From NCBI GenBank assembly GCA_019187365.1, contig JABARE010000046.1, positions 1 to 54,624 of the forward strand: a DNA stretch of 54,624 nt, read 5' to 3'. Made by a program: the position numbers and the translations under genes. Below the pieces are notes generated by a model. It saw only the letters and a list, made by a program, of their open reading frames with translations. It made no database searches and was not told the DNA's origin. How positions within the stretch are numbered: position 1 is the first letter of the stretch; every line of letters begins with the position of its first letter. The DNA comes from Saprospiraceae bacterium (GTDB lineage: Bacteria > Bacteroidota > Bacteroidia > Chitinophagales > Saprospiraceae). Below, piece after piece: positions 1 through 8,726 of this stretch.

Positions 1-102
1 CACAGGATTAAGGATCATCCAATCAATCGAATCGCTGAACTGCTACCACAGAATTGGAACAAGTCAACTGTTCATACAAAAGTGGGCGAGGTCTTGGCAT
101 AA
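1..102 (+). CDS. IS66-family transposase, C-terminal fragment (partial)
   Basis: Frame 1 from the window edge reads ...HPINRIAELLPQNW... and stops at TAA 100-102. The NRIxELLPxNW signature is typical of the C-terminal domain (IS66_C) of TnpC transposases, and no other family I know carries it. Only 33 codons are visible and the 5' part is off the window, so nothing can be said about whether the element is intact. Confidence 0.6.
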   Translation, partial: HRIKDHPINRIAELLPQNWNKSTVHTKVGEVLA

Positions 103-124
103 ATGCAGTTGGTAGGACGGATAC
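1..124 (+). mobile_element. Right end of an IS66-type insertion sequence
   Basis: The first bases encode the end of an IS66-like transposase. A short non-coding tail follows and ends in ...GGACGGATAC, whose reverse complement begins GTATCC, and IS66-family termini usually begin GTA. Directly after this point the reading frame of another gene starts mid-protein (position 125), which places the element boundary close to 124. The left end and most of the element lie outside the window, so the target duplication cannot be checked. Confidence 0.55.
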
Positions 125-1447
125 ATTTTAAATGAAAACTATGGTTCTAGATATGGAACTTTTATTTCGGAGTCTGGTGTTATTTCCGAACAACAACATA
201 AAGGGAATAAGTGGTTTCTAAAAATTGATAAAGGATGGGGATTAATACCATATCGGTATGCAGCTTGTAAAAACATTCCATTTGTAGATAAAAATATGTT
301 TATTGTACACACAATACAATCTACTGGATTCCCTCCCTTTGGAATATTTAATGAATTTCATCCTGATAGAATTGAACCTGATCAGAATAATGAGTTTTTT
401 CTCGCTGATTTGAATGGTAGCCCAAGTTCAGCTTGTGCAACGCAACCGGCGTCTAATATTTCCGAAACAGATATTGCAATTGCAGGAGGTTTATTTTCCA
501 ATAACTCACTTTACCCATCGGGGCTCTTAGACGCACGAAAATATTTATTTCGAAAGTTATTATTGAATCCTACTTTTATTCAAATTGACCCAGTCTTACA
601 AACTTTTTATAGTAACTATTTGAATAGCAACATTGGACACCTTGTTAAATCTGAAATCTTTTTAGATGAAGCCTATCACTTGAATCAGACAATTGGCAAT
701 GGAATTATTACCAACTTAAATAATCAAACTTTAATTTCCGATGAAATTTCTGAATTAGATAGCTTATTATCATTATCAGATGAACCAGATTCGATACATG
801 TTGCGCAAAGAATATTATTAACTCAGCAACTTGCCAATTTACAAACACAGATAGACTCATTTTATTATCAGGCAAAACTTGATTTATATGCTGGATTGGA
901 TCTAGCAATAAATCAACTTCAACTCGTTAGCCCTCAAACGATTACTGAATCAAATGAAAAATCATACTTAAATATTTTTTTGAATTCTTTAAGATATCAG
1001 GATGGAAGGATTACTGAAAGCCAGGGAGTAATTCTGCGTGGTATTGCTGAACAATGCCCTTCTATTGGCGGATATGCGGTGATGAATTCCAGAAATCTAT
1101 TACCCTATTGCTATACTGATTTTTATGAATTTTGTAATGAGCCGGTGAATATTCCTTATGGTGATCAAACATTTATTTATCTAGGTGACAACCCATTAAT
1201 TCGATCCAATAGCTTCACTAACCAAGAAGGTTTATTTAACAATTTAACAGACAATAGATTTAATTCCGATCAATCAATTACAGAATATCTATACGAGATT
1301 TATAATTTGTCTGGGCAAAGAATTAAATCGACTAGTAATCCAATAGACATTCATAATAGTATTGATTTTGAAAACGGTATATATTTACTAATAACAACGG
1401 ATAATTCAGGCAATAAGAAGGTAAGTAAATTTGCAATACTTAAATAA
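125..1447 (+). pseudogene. 5'-truncated secreted protein with T9SS sorting tail
   Basis: The frame is open from position 125, directly after the IS66 end, to the stop at 1445-1447. The first ATG in frame (296) lies inside the protein, so the true N-terminus with any signal peptide has been lost to the insertion. The middle part is Asn/Leu/Ser-rich with helical stretches and no family I recognise. The last ~75 residues (EIYNLSGQRIKS..., NGIYLL, KVSKFAILK) look like a type IX secretion sorting domain, so the intact protein would have been exported and surface-attached or released. The next gene starts inside its stop codon (TAATG), so the two were probably one operon. Base composition is AT-rich like the neighbouring genes. 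Confidence 0.6.
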
Positions 1448-2964
1448 TGATTATTCCAAATAATAAAATTCTAAGAATATTTGGACTAATAGTACTTTTC
1501 GTCTGTATTATAAGTACGACAGCATTTTGTCAAAAGGAACGAAATGCTACATGGATTTTAGGAAATCCAAAGGACGGAAATTTATTGAAATTCAAAGACA
1601 GTCTTACTGTTTCATTAATTGATCCAGGAATATATACAGCAGGTTCCAATTCAAGTATTTCGGATTTGGAAGGCAAGCTACTCTTTTATACTAACTCTTG
1701 TTGGGTTGCTAATGCTGATTATAAATTGATGAAAAATGGGGACACCATTAATCCAGGTGAATTAAAATATGGATATTGTACAAATTTTAGTGGGGCTCCA
1801 TCACCCGGCTGTGTTATCACAGAATTTCCAGGTAAGAAAGATTGGTATTATATATTCAATGTTGATTTTGATATTCCTTATTTCGGTATAGACTCATTTG
1901 CTGCATTTGCCCCTCAGAGGGTAATGTATCATATTGTAGATATGACAAGAGACTCCGGTAAGGGTGAGGTGATATTAAAGAATCAAATTGCTTTATATGA
2001 TACACTTGGCAGGGCCAGCTTAATAGCCTGTCGTCATGCCAATAAGAAGGACTTTTGGCTCATTGCTCCAAAATCTCATACTAATTGTTACTTTGTGTTT
2101 CTTGTAGACGAAAATGGAGTAAATAAGCCATCACTTCAATGTCTTGGAGAACGTTGGTCAGACCTTGATGGACAAGGACAAGCTGTATTTAGTCCAAGTG
2201 GCCAGCACTATGCCAGAATGAATAAATGGAATGGATTGAATATTTATGACTTTAATGATAGTACAGGACGATTATCCAGTCCTAGACCTAGAATTATGTT
2301 TAATCAAGATACATTCCATGTTACCGGATTGTCTTTTTCTCCAAATTCAAGATATCTATACGCAAGTCCACTTTATAAAGTAATCCAATTTGATATGCAA
2401 TCTTCAAATATTGAAGCATCTAGAATAGATATTGCTCAATATGATGGATTTCGTAATCCTTATGGAACAGTATTTTATTTATCGGCTCTGGCACCTGATG
2501 GTAGAATATACATTAGTGCCACAAGCAGTACTTATAATTTGCATGTAATCAATATGCCAGATTGTCCTGGAAAAGCATCCGAAATAATTCAACATGGGGT
2601 TACACTACCTGGATTTAACTTCTCATCTATACCAACTCAACCACATTATGGTTACCCGCCTTCAAACTATGGGTGTGATAGCACATTAAATGGAGTTAAG
2701 GAAGATTTAACCAGTAAAAGATTATTTGATGTTTATCCAACAGTAACAAAAGATAAAGTAATAATTAAATATAATGGGAATCAATTCAAAGAAAATAGAG
2801 TCGTTAGAGTGACAAATCTCGCTGGTAATCAACTTACTTACTATTTTTCACTTCAAACATTTAATGAATTAGATCTTTCAGAACTTTCTTCAGGCATTTA
2901 TTTACTGCAAATTTTAAATAAGAATAAAGTTATATTCCAGAATAAATTGGTTAAAATCAACTAG
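1447..2964 (+). CDS. Secreted beta-propeller-like protein with T9SS sorting domain
   Basis: A 505-residue protein with a hydrophobic signal peptide (about residues 8-28, ending AFCQ). The body contains repeated phrases such as FSPSGQHYARM, LSFSPNSRYLYAS and ALAPDGRIYIS, spaced like the blades of a WD/PQQ-type beta-propeller. The C-terminus (DVYPTVTKDKVIIKY, LSSGIYLLQI, KLVKIN) is a Por-secretion tail that directs export through the T9SS outer-membrane machine. The start codon shares one base with the stop of the upstream truncated gene, which suggests co-transcription. With the IS66 insertion the original promoter is probably lost, so expression may depend on an IS-borne promoter. No enzymatic motif is visible. 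A binding or structural role is possible but unproven. Confidence 0.7.
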   Translation: MIIPNNKILRIFGLIVLFVCIISTTAFCQKERNATWILGNPKDGNLLKFKDSLTVSLIDPGIYTAGSNSSISDLEGKLLFYTNSCWVANADYKLMKNGDTINPGELKYGYCTNFSGAPSPGCVITEFPGKKDWYYIFNVDFDIPYFGIDSFAAFAPQRVMYHIVDMTRDSGKGEVILKNQIALYDTLGRASLIACRHANKKDFWLIAPKSHTNCYFVFLVDENGVNKPSLQCLGERWSDLDGQGQAVFSPSGQHYARMNKWNGLNIYDFNDSTGRLSSPRPRIMFNQDTFHVTGLSFSPNSRYLYASPLYKVIQFDMQSSNIEASRIDIAQYDGFRNPYGTVFYLSALAPDGRIYISATSSTYNLHVINMPDCPGKASEIIQHGVTLPGFNFSSIPTQPHYGYPPSNYGCDSTLNGVKEDLTSKRLFDVYPTVTKDKVIIKYNGNQFKENRVVRVTNLAGNQLTYYFSLQTFNELDLSELSSGIYLLQILNKNKVIFQNKLVKIN

Positions 2965-3052
2965 AATTAATTTGAATGATCTTGTAAAATCAACAAGTAT
3001 AGTTGTATGGAAACATTAATTGGAAAAAGAAGGGTTCACATCTGATAACAAA

Positions 3053-3252
3053 GTGTATGACGATCATGGCGACTAAACGCCGCCACGTCGCATACACTTG
3101 ACCGATGTGGCGCCATTCGGCGCCACATCGGATCGCCGGATTGCATGCGCAGATGTGGCCTTGAACGGCTCACATCTGCGCATTTGCGAGATTTCTCCGC
3201 GGATCGCAGCTTCGCTACTCCCGCTCCGAAACCTCGCAAATCCGGCGATCCG
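3053..3252. repeat. Hairpin-rich palindromic repeat, copy A
   Basis: Three nested inverted repeats lie in a GC-rich island within AT-rich DNA. A GTGTATG...CATACAC hairpin spans about 3053-3098. A GATGTGGCGCC/GGCGCCACATC palindrome lies at about 3104-3130. A perfect 14-base pair of arms, CGGATCGCCGGATT at 3129-3142 and its complement at 3239-3252, encloses a GCAGATGTG/CACATCTGC hairpin. Positions 3101-3219 recur at 8350-8469 with roughly 85-90% identity by eye. The element has no coding capacity. It resembles REP/BIME or MITE-like elements, and the family is not identified. Confidence 0.65.
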
Positions 3253-3458
3253 TTAATTCCAATTTCAAGAACCAAATCAGTTATGAAAACGTTAAGTTAA
3301 AGATATAAACAATCAAGAGACAATAAAAAAAGCCCACGACTACCCATCGAAATGGGGACGCAGGCCATCTTATCGCAAAATAAGGCCGCAAAAGTAAGGT
3401 TTTTGAATTGTATTTGGATTGTTTTGGATTATTTTTTTTACAATTTAAAACAAATTTT

Positions 3459-4593
3459 ATGAAAAATTTTACTATTTTTTTTCTTGCTTTTCTTGGAAAT
3501 TTTGGTTCAATTTTTGGACAAAATGACTGTGGGTTCCCTAGTATAGGCACTACTGGTACTTTCAATACATCTGGTATTGATTTCTTTAGTGAGTCTGTTT
3601 GTGAACCTTTAATCTTGAAATGCAATATAGTCATTTTAATGCGAAATAATGGTACGGGTGGATTATCCCCTTCAAGCAATCTGTGGTCTGATTGGGAAAA
3701 TGCTATGAACGCAAATTTAGCAAATGTTCAAGATCCAGAAAATTGTTCAACTGGGTATCCTCTTGATTCAAAAATCAGAGTTAAATTGACTACACATACC
3801 ATACCGAATACTTTAGCGTGGGATTGGTACGCTGAGACTAATCGCGATAATTATACAGGACATCCAAATTCTTACATTTGTTAAAGGTTTCTCGGCACTA
3901 CACTGTGGGAAGATTTAGAAACCGTTATGGCTAATTTTGAACAAGCCCATTTTGGTGAAATTAATTTCTTTTTTATCGAAAATGGTGAATTAATAGATTT
4001 ATTAGAAACTCATATTGCGAACGGAACTAGACCATTATCAAAGTATGTTGATCGATTTGAGCAAAATGGAATACCAATTGCAACAGGTTGTTCAGTATTT
4101 CCAAAGCCATATAATAGCTTAGCAAGCCAAAATTCATATGTAATTTCAAATCGATATTCAGATTATTTAATTCGACAAAATTTCCATGATATTTGGTGGC
4201 CACAATTTGCTAATGAAACACCTGAAACTGTGTGGGGTTGGTCTTTTTATGAAAACACATTGATGTTTTTACATGAAATGGGACATAACATTATGACTTT
4301 TTATCATGATAATTCATGTAATCAATTAATGTCTACTAATAGCTCACGCTCAAATCACATTACTAAACAACAGCTAAAGGATATACATAAAAATTTAGCA
4401 ACAACAGACTTACACAATGCAATTGATTGTGATTCCTTATCTGAAGAAGTTTGTCCAATTAATATTTCTAGTAATGCAACTATAAATGAGCCTATGAGCG
4501 TCTATGGGGATATTATTATTAATGATGGAGTTACACTAACAATTACTTCAATAATTTATTTAAGTGAATACTCTGAGATAATTGTAAAGCCAC
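3459..4593 (+). pseudogene. Secreted zinc metalloprotease, broken by in-frame stop and IS3 insertion
   Basis: The frame begins with a signal peptide (MKNFTIFFLAFLGNFGSIFGQ). An in-frame TAA stands at 3882-3884, after which the same frame continues with coherent protein (RFLGTTLWEDLETVMANFEQ). A zincin motif HEMGHN at 4272-4289 is followed by FYHD and CNQLMS, consistent with a third metal ligand and a Met-turn as in pappalysin/astacin-like metallopeptidases of Bacteroidota. The 3' end is cut at about 4593 by the left end of the IS3 element, and no continuation is seen beyond the element's right end. Two independent lesions make it a pseudogene. A sequencing error could explain the stop but not the insertion. 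Confidence 0.7.
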
Positions 4594-4646
4594 TGTTTCG
4601 GCCCCCTAAACAATCAGACGAAGTTACACATAAAAAAATGTAATCT

Positions 4647-4946
4647 TTGTCTATGGAAAAGCGCAAATTCAGCCGTGAGGAGAAGCTTAAAATCCTCAAA
4701 GAAGCCCTGGGACAGGGCGTAAAAGTGACTTTGAATAAGCACGGGGTATACCCGGCGACATACTACAATTGGAAAAGGAAGTACGATGCGATGGGGGATA
4801 TAGGCCTTCAGCACAGTATGACCAAGGAACGGCTCAAGGAGATACGGCGCCTTGAAAAGGAGATCAGCACGCTCAAAGAGATGGTCGTGGAGAAGGATCT
4901 CACGATTAAAATGCAACAGGAGCTGATAAAAAAAAAGTATCGCTAA
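4647..4946 (+). CDS. IS3-family transposase OrfA (helix-turn-helix)
   Basis: A 99-residue protein with an N-terminal HTH of the transposase_8 type (FSREEKLKILKEAL...GVYPATYYNWKRKY) and a C-terminal leucine-zipper-like coiled coil (ERLKEIRRLEKEISTLKEMVVEKD). It would bind the terminal repeats and multimerise with OrfAB. Near its 3' end is a run of nine A (4928-4936) followed by G, giving the slippery heptamer A_AAA_AAG. OrfB lies in the -1 frame, so programmed -1 frameshifting to make the OrfAB transposase is the expected mode. Confidence 0.8.
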   Translation: MSMEKRKFSREEKLKILKEALGQGVKVTLNKHGVYPATYYNWKRKYDAMGDIGLQHSMTKERLKEIRRLEKEISTLKEMVVEKDLTIKMQQELIKKKYR

Positions 4947-4960
4947 GTGAAAAAGCTCAG

Positions 4961-5965
4961 ATGGTAAGGGAGTATTCGGCAAGGGGATTGGTCCTGGAAA
5001 GGGCCCTCGAGCTTGCCGGTATCAGCCGCAGCCAATACTATTACGTAAAGAAGCCCGGCAAACCGGGTCGGCAAGCCACAACAACGACCCAGCGCATGGC
5101 AGAGGGAACTATGGTGATTTGCGACAATGCTGAAGTCGTTCAAACCATAGAAGGGATCCTAAAGGATCCGGACCTCCAGTATGGGTATAAGAAAATGACC
5201 GCTGCGCTGATGCTTGCCGGGTTTCTGATCGGGGCCAGGAAGGTGTATCGCCTCATGAAGAAGAGCGGATTATTACAAAAGCGTCGCCGACTGACAGGCA
5301 GAAAACGCGTACTCCATCGCAGGGTGCTTCCTGCAAGGCCTCTGGAAGTGCTTGAAATGGATATTAAGTATCAGTGGGTCGAGCAGTACCAAAAGAACGC
5401 CTACATCCTGACAATCATCGATACGTTCACCCGTGCAGTGCTTTATCGCTATGAAGGATACCACATCACCCAACACGAGGTCAGGGCTGCCTGGGAAAGC
5501 CTGATTGTCAATATTTTACAGCCAATGGACCTGCTCAGGCAGGGATTCACTGTAGAGATCCGAAACGACAATGGCCCTCAGTTCGTAGCCAAAATGGTTC
5601 AGGATTTCTTCGCGGAAAACCATCTCAATCAGGTGTTTACTCATGCCTATACGCCACAGGAGAACGGCCATATAGAAAGCTTTCATGCCATCTTGTCTGA
5701 GCATCTGGAGCGTTTTGAGTTCTATTCCATCGAAGAACTTACAGCCAACCTGGATGAGTTTTACACCAAATACAACACCATCCGTCTGCACGCTTCGATT
5801 GCCAGCTTGCCACCCCTGGTGTTCTGGAATCTGTTCATCCAGGGTCATATTACCTCCTCCTTTACTAAAAGCTACCGAAGGGTATTCAAAGTGGACATTC
5901 CTCTGTGGGAACTATCGGGTAATGAGAGCCTGAGGTCGTTTCCTGGAAGTGCAAAATTATTTTGA
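4961..5965 (+). CDS. IS3-family transposase OrfB (DDE integrase core)
   Basis: A 334-residue rve-type integrase. The catalytic acidic triad is visible in EMDIKYQW (first Asp), RNDNGPQF (second Asp) and ENGHIESFH (Glu), in the order and spacing of IS3 OrfB. An HTH_21-like segment (GYKKMTAALM...ARKVYRLMKK) precedes the core. The ATG at 4961 lies just after the OrfA stop and in the -1 frame relative to OrfA. The functional product is probably the OrfAB fusion made at the A-run at 4928-4936, with OrfB alone perhaps not made. The frame is intact, so the element could still be active. Confidence 0.85.
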   Translation: MVREYSARGLVLERALELAGISRSQYYYVKKPGKPGRQATTTTQRMAEGTMVICDNAEVVQTIEGILKDPDLQYGYKKMTAALMLAGFLIGARKVYRLMKKSGLLQKRRRLTGRKRVLHRRVLPARPLEVLEMDIKYQWVEQYQKNAYILTIIDTFTRAVLYRYEGYHITQHEVRAAWESLIVNILQPMDLLRQGFTVEIRNDNGPQFVAKMVQDFFAENHLNQVFTHAYTPQENGHIESFHAILSEHLERFEFYSIEELTANLDEFYTKYNTIRLHASIASLPPLVFWNLFIQGHITSSFTKSYRRVFKVDIPLWELSGNESLRSFPGSAKLF

Positions 5966-5990
5966 TGTTTTGATCTATTTATTAACTTTG
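5962..5990 (+). promoter_or_regulatory. Outward-facing promoter in the IS3 right end
   Basis: TTG at 5962-5964 and TAACTTTG at 5983-5990 are separated by 18 bases. This matches the Bacteroidota -33 TTG / -7 TAnnTTTG promoter. It points out of the element toward the toxin-antitoxin genes that start at 6074. The same arrangement is kept in the remnant at 16495-16524. Confidence 0.6.
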
Positions 5991-6073
5991 TAAAGAAAGT
6001 CTGATTAATAGGGGGGCAAACCACGTTATACCATACCGGCCGAAATAAATAAAATTGCTATTTTTGTAGAATT

Positions 6074-6301
6074 ATGACAAAGAATACTTTGATAAAGGAT
6101 ATTAACACCCTACTGGAATCCATTGAAGACCTAAATAAACTGGAAGCCATTTATGAGCTGATTGAATATTATAAAAACACAAAGGATACTAGGACTTGGA
6201 ATTATTTAACCCAAGAACAAAAAGACCACATCCTAAGAGCTTTTGACGAATCAGAGAATGACGATAATTTGGTTCCAATGAATGAAGTATTTAAGCGATA
6301 A
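6074..6301 (+). CDS. Antitoxin component of a RelE/ParE module
   Basis: A 75-residue acidic protein placed directly upstream of a RelE/ParE-type toxin, with the stop immediately followed by the toxin ATG. The N-terminal half is predicted helical and the C-terminal half (TWNYLTQEQKDHILRAFDES) resembles short addiction-module antitoxins of Bacteroidota, which neutralise the toxin by covering its active face and often repress the operon. No DNA-binding fold can be named with certainty. AT-rich composition and flanking palindromes suggest acquisition as a cassette. Transcription may come from the IS3 outward promoter about 85 bases upstream. Confidence 0.65.
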   Translation: MTKNTLIKDINTLLESIEDLNKLEAIYELIEYYKNTKDTRTWNYLTQEQKDHILRAFDESENDDNLVPMNEVFKR

Positions 6302-6592
6302 ATGGAAATACGCTTTGCAAAAGCCGCTACGTTTGATTTAAATATCATTTTAGAGTATCTGACAAATGAATGGGGAGAAAAGGCAGCCGTAAAATTCCAG
6401 TCCAAGCTTGAACACCTACTAAATTTAATAAGTTCGAATCCTTATCTAGGAGCTCTTGAGAATTCAAGGAATAGAATTTACAGCATTTTATTGATTAAAA
6501 ATGTAAGAGTATATTATAGGATCCGCGATGAAAAACTTATTGTTCTTGCCTTATTTGATGTAAGACGGAATCCAAATTTAAGACCTACATGA
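6302..6592 (+). CDS. RelE/ParE-family toxin
   Basis: A 96-residue basic protein with the RelE/ParE pattern: an N-terminal strand and helix pair (RFAKAATFDLNIILEYLTNEWGEKAAVKF), the LISSNPYLG turn, and C-terminal strands VRVYYRIRDEKLIVLALFDVRRNP. Members either cleave mRNA on the ribosome (RelE) or poison gyrase (ParE). The sequence alone does not decide which, although the NxRVxYRI...LALFDVRRNP ending is common in ParE-like proteins. It starts on the base after the antitoxin stop, so the two are translationally coupled. Confidence 0.8.
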   Translation: MEIRFAKAATFDLNIILEYLTNEWGEKAAVKFQSKLEHLLNLISSNPYLGALENSRNRIYSILLIKNVRVYYRIRDEKLIVLALFDVRRNPNLRPT

Positions 6593-6604
6593 CATGGCCG
6601 GCAA

Positions 6605-6741
6605 GGTATAACAAAGCATGCACGCCAGCCGCCTATTGCATTTTTGTGGAGTTTTGTTTGGCAAGTTTGGAAATGAAAATGGAAAGTTTTATTTTTGGCA
6701 TATAGGGAAGGCGGCCGTCGTGCATGCCGGACCGTTACCGC
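6605..6741. repeat. attC-like palindromic site between cassettes
   Basis: Outer boxes GGTATAAC (6605-6612) and GTTACC (6733-6738) flank long arms GCATGCACGCCAGCCGCC (6616-6633) and GGCGGCCGTCGTGCATGC (6710-6727), which are complementary apart from about three bases. The loop is about 75 bases and AT-rich. This is the layout of an integron attC (RYYYAAC ... GTTRRRY with a folded stem), although the outer boxes are not perfect. A matching half, GTTATACCATACCGGCC, lies left of the toxin-antitoxin pair at 6025-6041 and pairs with GGCCGGCAAGGTATAAC at 6596-6612. Confidence 0.5.
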
Positions 6742-6774
6742 CAAGTTTAAGAAGGTGCACTGCCACAATGAAAT

Positions 6775-8217
6775 ATGAGTAAAATAGAAAAATTAATAAA
6801 CGATTTACTTCCCGATAAGGATAAGCAACTAATCTATCTTGAGATTCTTTGCGAAGTCATTGAGTATGCAGATTCGTTTGGTTCAGAAAAATGGGGATTA
6901 AGTATTAAAAGTGATGATATAAGGATTAAGATTGGGAGCCTCATTACGACAACTATTCATAAAAATTCTATTTGGTTTGCACTTGACAAAGAGTTAATTG
7001 ATAAAAACACAGCACAGATAAATGAAATACTTGAACCTGATTGGGATTTAGGAGAATGGGCGGAATATTCCGCTGTTAAAACTCGAAACTACTTCTATCG
7101 AGACAATTCTAAAGATAAATGGGAAGTTATTAAGCATTTGCATTTTGGTACAATTGAAAAAGCTTCAAAAAAATATTACCAATTACGGACAGATAGCCAA
7201 AAAGTAAACTCCGTTGAATTACTTGATTATTTAAGACAAAATATTTCTAAGGATTTACCTTTCCCAAAATATTTAGAGACCGAAATAGTTGGAGACGCAA
7301 AATTTAATAATACTGGCTATTGGATATTCTTTTGTAATCCCAAGTTCTGGCAGATTGACGAATTTCTTGAAACAGACGAAATAAACTCAACTTGGAGAAT
7401 TACTGATTGGCAAAAGGATTCTTTTCAAATAGGGCAATTCGCTGTTATTAGGGTTGGCAATGATGCAAGGACTAAAGACGAATTAGCAGGAAAAGAAAGA
7501 CTTAAAGCTGGGATTTATGGAATAGTTGAAATAATGAGTCAAGCGATGCCTATGCCTGATTCTGATGGACAATTCTGGATAAATCCTGAAAAATACGGAG
7601 ATGAGCGATTAAGAGTAAAAATCAGATATATAAAAAAGCTTCTTGACAACCCGATACTTTTAAGCGATTTAAAAAATCTGACTGACTTTCAAGATGAAAA
7701 AGTATTATTAAATGGTCGCCAAGCTTCCTCTTGGTCGATTGAGAAAGAAACGTTTTATAAAATACTTGAAATTGCGGACAGCAATATTGAATCTGTTATC
7801 GAAGCTACTACGGCGGAGCTTAATGATTACAGCGATTTGCAAAAACTTGAAGCAAAATATTTCAACGCAACTCCAAGAGTAAAGGAAATAGTCAGCCGAA
7901 GAATTGAACGTGGAGATATTTCTAAAGCAGTTAAAAAAGCAAATAACTACGAATGCTTGATTTGCAAATCATTAGGGCTACATCCTCATGGATTTAGAAA
8001 AAGAAATGGCGAATTATATGTTGAAACTCATCATATAATTCCTGTATCTGAATTAGAACAAGGTTCTCTTGGAACATTAAACCTTTTGACAGTTTGTGCA
8101 AATCATCATAGACAGTTACATTACGGAGAAGTAAAGCTGATTGAAAATAATGATGTATATTTCGAATTTGCGATTGACAATGAAAAGATTATGATTAATA
8201 AAATGAAATTTAAATAA
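6775..8217 (+). CDS. EVE-HNH endonuclease, probable modification-dependent restriction enzyme
   Basis: A 480-residue protein. The N-terminal ~170 residues are of unknown family. Residues ~178-300 look like an EVE (PUA/YTH-like) domain (YWIFFCNPKFWQ, TWRITDWQKD, IGQFAVIRVGND, GIYGIVEI), a fold that flips out and reads modified bases. Residues ~394-450 form an HNH nuclease with CLIC, ETHHIIPVSE and CANHHRQLH, where the paired Cys may be structural zinc ligands. EVE-HNH enzymes are known as Type IV restriction nucleases that cut DNA with modified cytosine. The AT-rich gene stands alone between two attC-like palindromes, so it looks like a mobile defence cassette. No methyltransferase partner is present, as expected for Type IV. 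The modification recognised cannot be predicted. Confidence 0.8.
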   Translation: MSKIEKLINDLLPDKDKQLIYLEILCEVIEYADSFGSEKWGLSIKSDDIRIKIGSLITTTIHKNSIWFALDKELIDKNTAQINEILEPDWDLGEWAEYSAVKTRNYFYRDNSKDKWEVIKHLHFGTIEKASKKYYQLRTDSQKVNSVELLDYLRQNISKDLPFPKYLETEIVGDAKFNNTGYWIFFCNPKFWQIDEFLETDEINSTWRITDWQKDSFQIGQFAVIRVGNDARTKDELAGKERLKAGIYGIVEIMSQAMPMPDSDGQFWINPEKYGDERLRVKIRYIKKLLDNPILLSDLKNLTDFQDEKVLLNGRQASSWSIEKETFYKILEIADSNIESVIEATTAELNDYSDLQKLEAKYFNATPRVKEIVSRRIERGDISKAVKKANNYECLICKSLGLHPHGFRKRNGELYVETHHIIPVSELEQGSLGTLNLLTVCANHHRQLHYGEVKLIENNDVYFEFAIDNEKIMINKMKFK

Positions 8218-8223
8218 AAACCA

Positions 8224-8347
8224 GGCGGTAACACGCGGCCATAAAACATAGCGGTTTCAGTGCAATTTGCAAGCTCAGTTCCCGCTGGCAAAGTCAGTAA
8301 CGGGGGATAGGTTCGCAGCCACGCAATCCGCTACGTTTCATACCGCC
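8224..8347. repeat. attC-like palindromic site after the EVE-HNH gene
   Basis: Starts seven bases after the EVE-HNH stop. Arms GGCGGTAACACGCGG (8224-8238) and AAACATAGCGG (8243-8253) pair with CCGCTACGTTT (8328-8338) and TACCGCC (8341-8347). The GGTAAC outer box matches the complement of the GTTACC box of the preceding site, so the EVE-HNH gene sits between two sites of the same type, as in a gene-cassette array. It runs directly into copy B of the hairpin repeat. Confidence 0.45.
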
Positions 8348-8349
8348 AA

Positions 8350-8469
8350 ACCGATGCACCGCCATTCGGCGCCACATCGGATTGCCGGATTGCATGCGCT
8401 GATGTGGCCTTGAACGGCTCACATCTGCGCTTTTGGGAGATTTCTCCGCGGCGCGTCGCTGCCCTACTC
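8350..8469. repeat. Hairpin-rich palindromic repeat, copy B
   Basis: This ~120-base stretch matches 3101-3219 almost base for base, including the GATGTGG..CTCACATC hairpin and the GAGATTTCTCCGCGG end. The first arm is degraded (ATGCACCGCC in place of ATGTGGCGCC), so copy B has lost part of one stem. The rest of 8470-8726 is AT-rich, and I see no gene in it. Confidence 0.6.
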
Positions 8470-8726
8470 ATTATCTTCGCCGTTATCGAAATATTTCTTG
8501 CAGATTTTGATAAAATGATGGAAATTTGCTTCAATGTGGTGCATATAATTTGCATTATTAAAACTACAAATTGCTGATTTACAGTGTAATGCACAACATC
8601 TTTTTACAAATTTAATAACAGATCATGCCAATAAAAACTCTCAATAAAGTTTTAAAAACGGAAGTCGACAACATTCAATTGCCACGCGTTCAATCAATTC
8701 ACAATTTTCATTAAATCACTTAAACA

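Larger units (their letters stand above)
4594..6020 (+). mobile_element. Complete IS3-family insertion sequence (~1.43 kb)
   Basis: Two consecutive transposase frames are flanked by imperfect ~24-base terminal inverted repeats. The left reads GTTTCGGCCCCCTAAACAATCAGAC. The complement of the right reads GTTTGCCCCCCTATTAATCAGAC. The length is normal for IS3. The element has split the metalloprotease gene on its left and abuts a cassette-type palindrome half (GTTATACC) on its right. The right end is duplicated as a remnant at 16472-16558. GC content is clearly higher than in the flanking AT-rich DNA. Confidence 0.75.
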
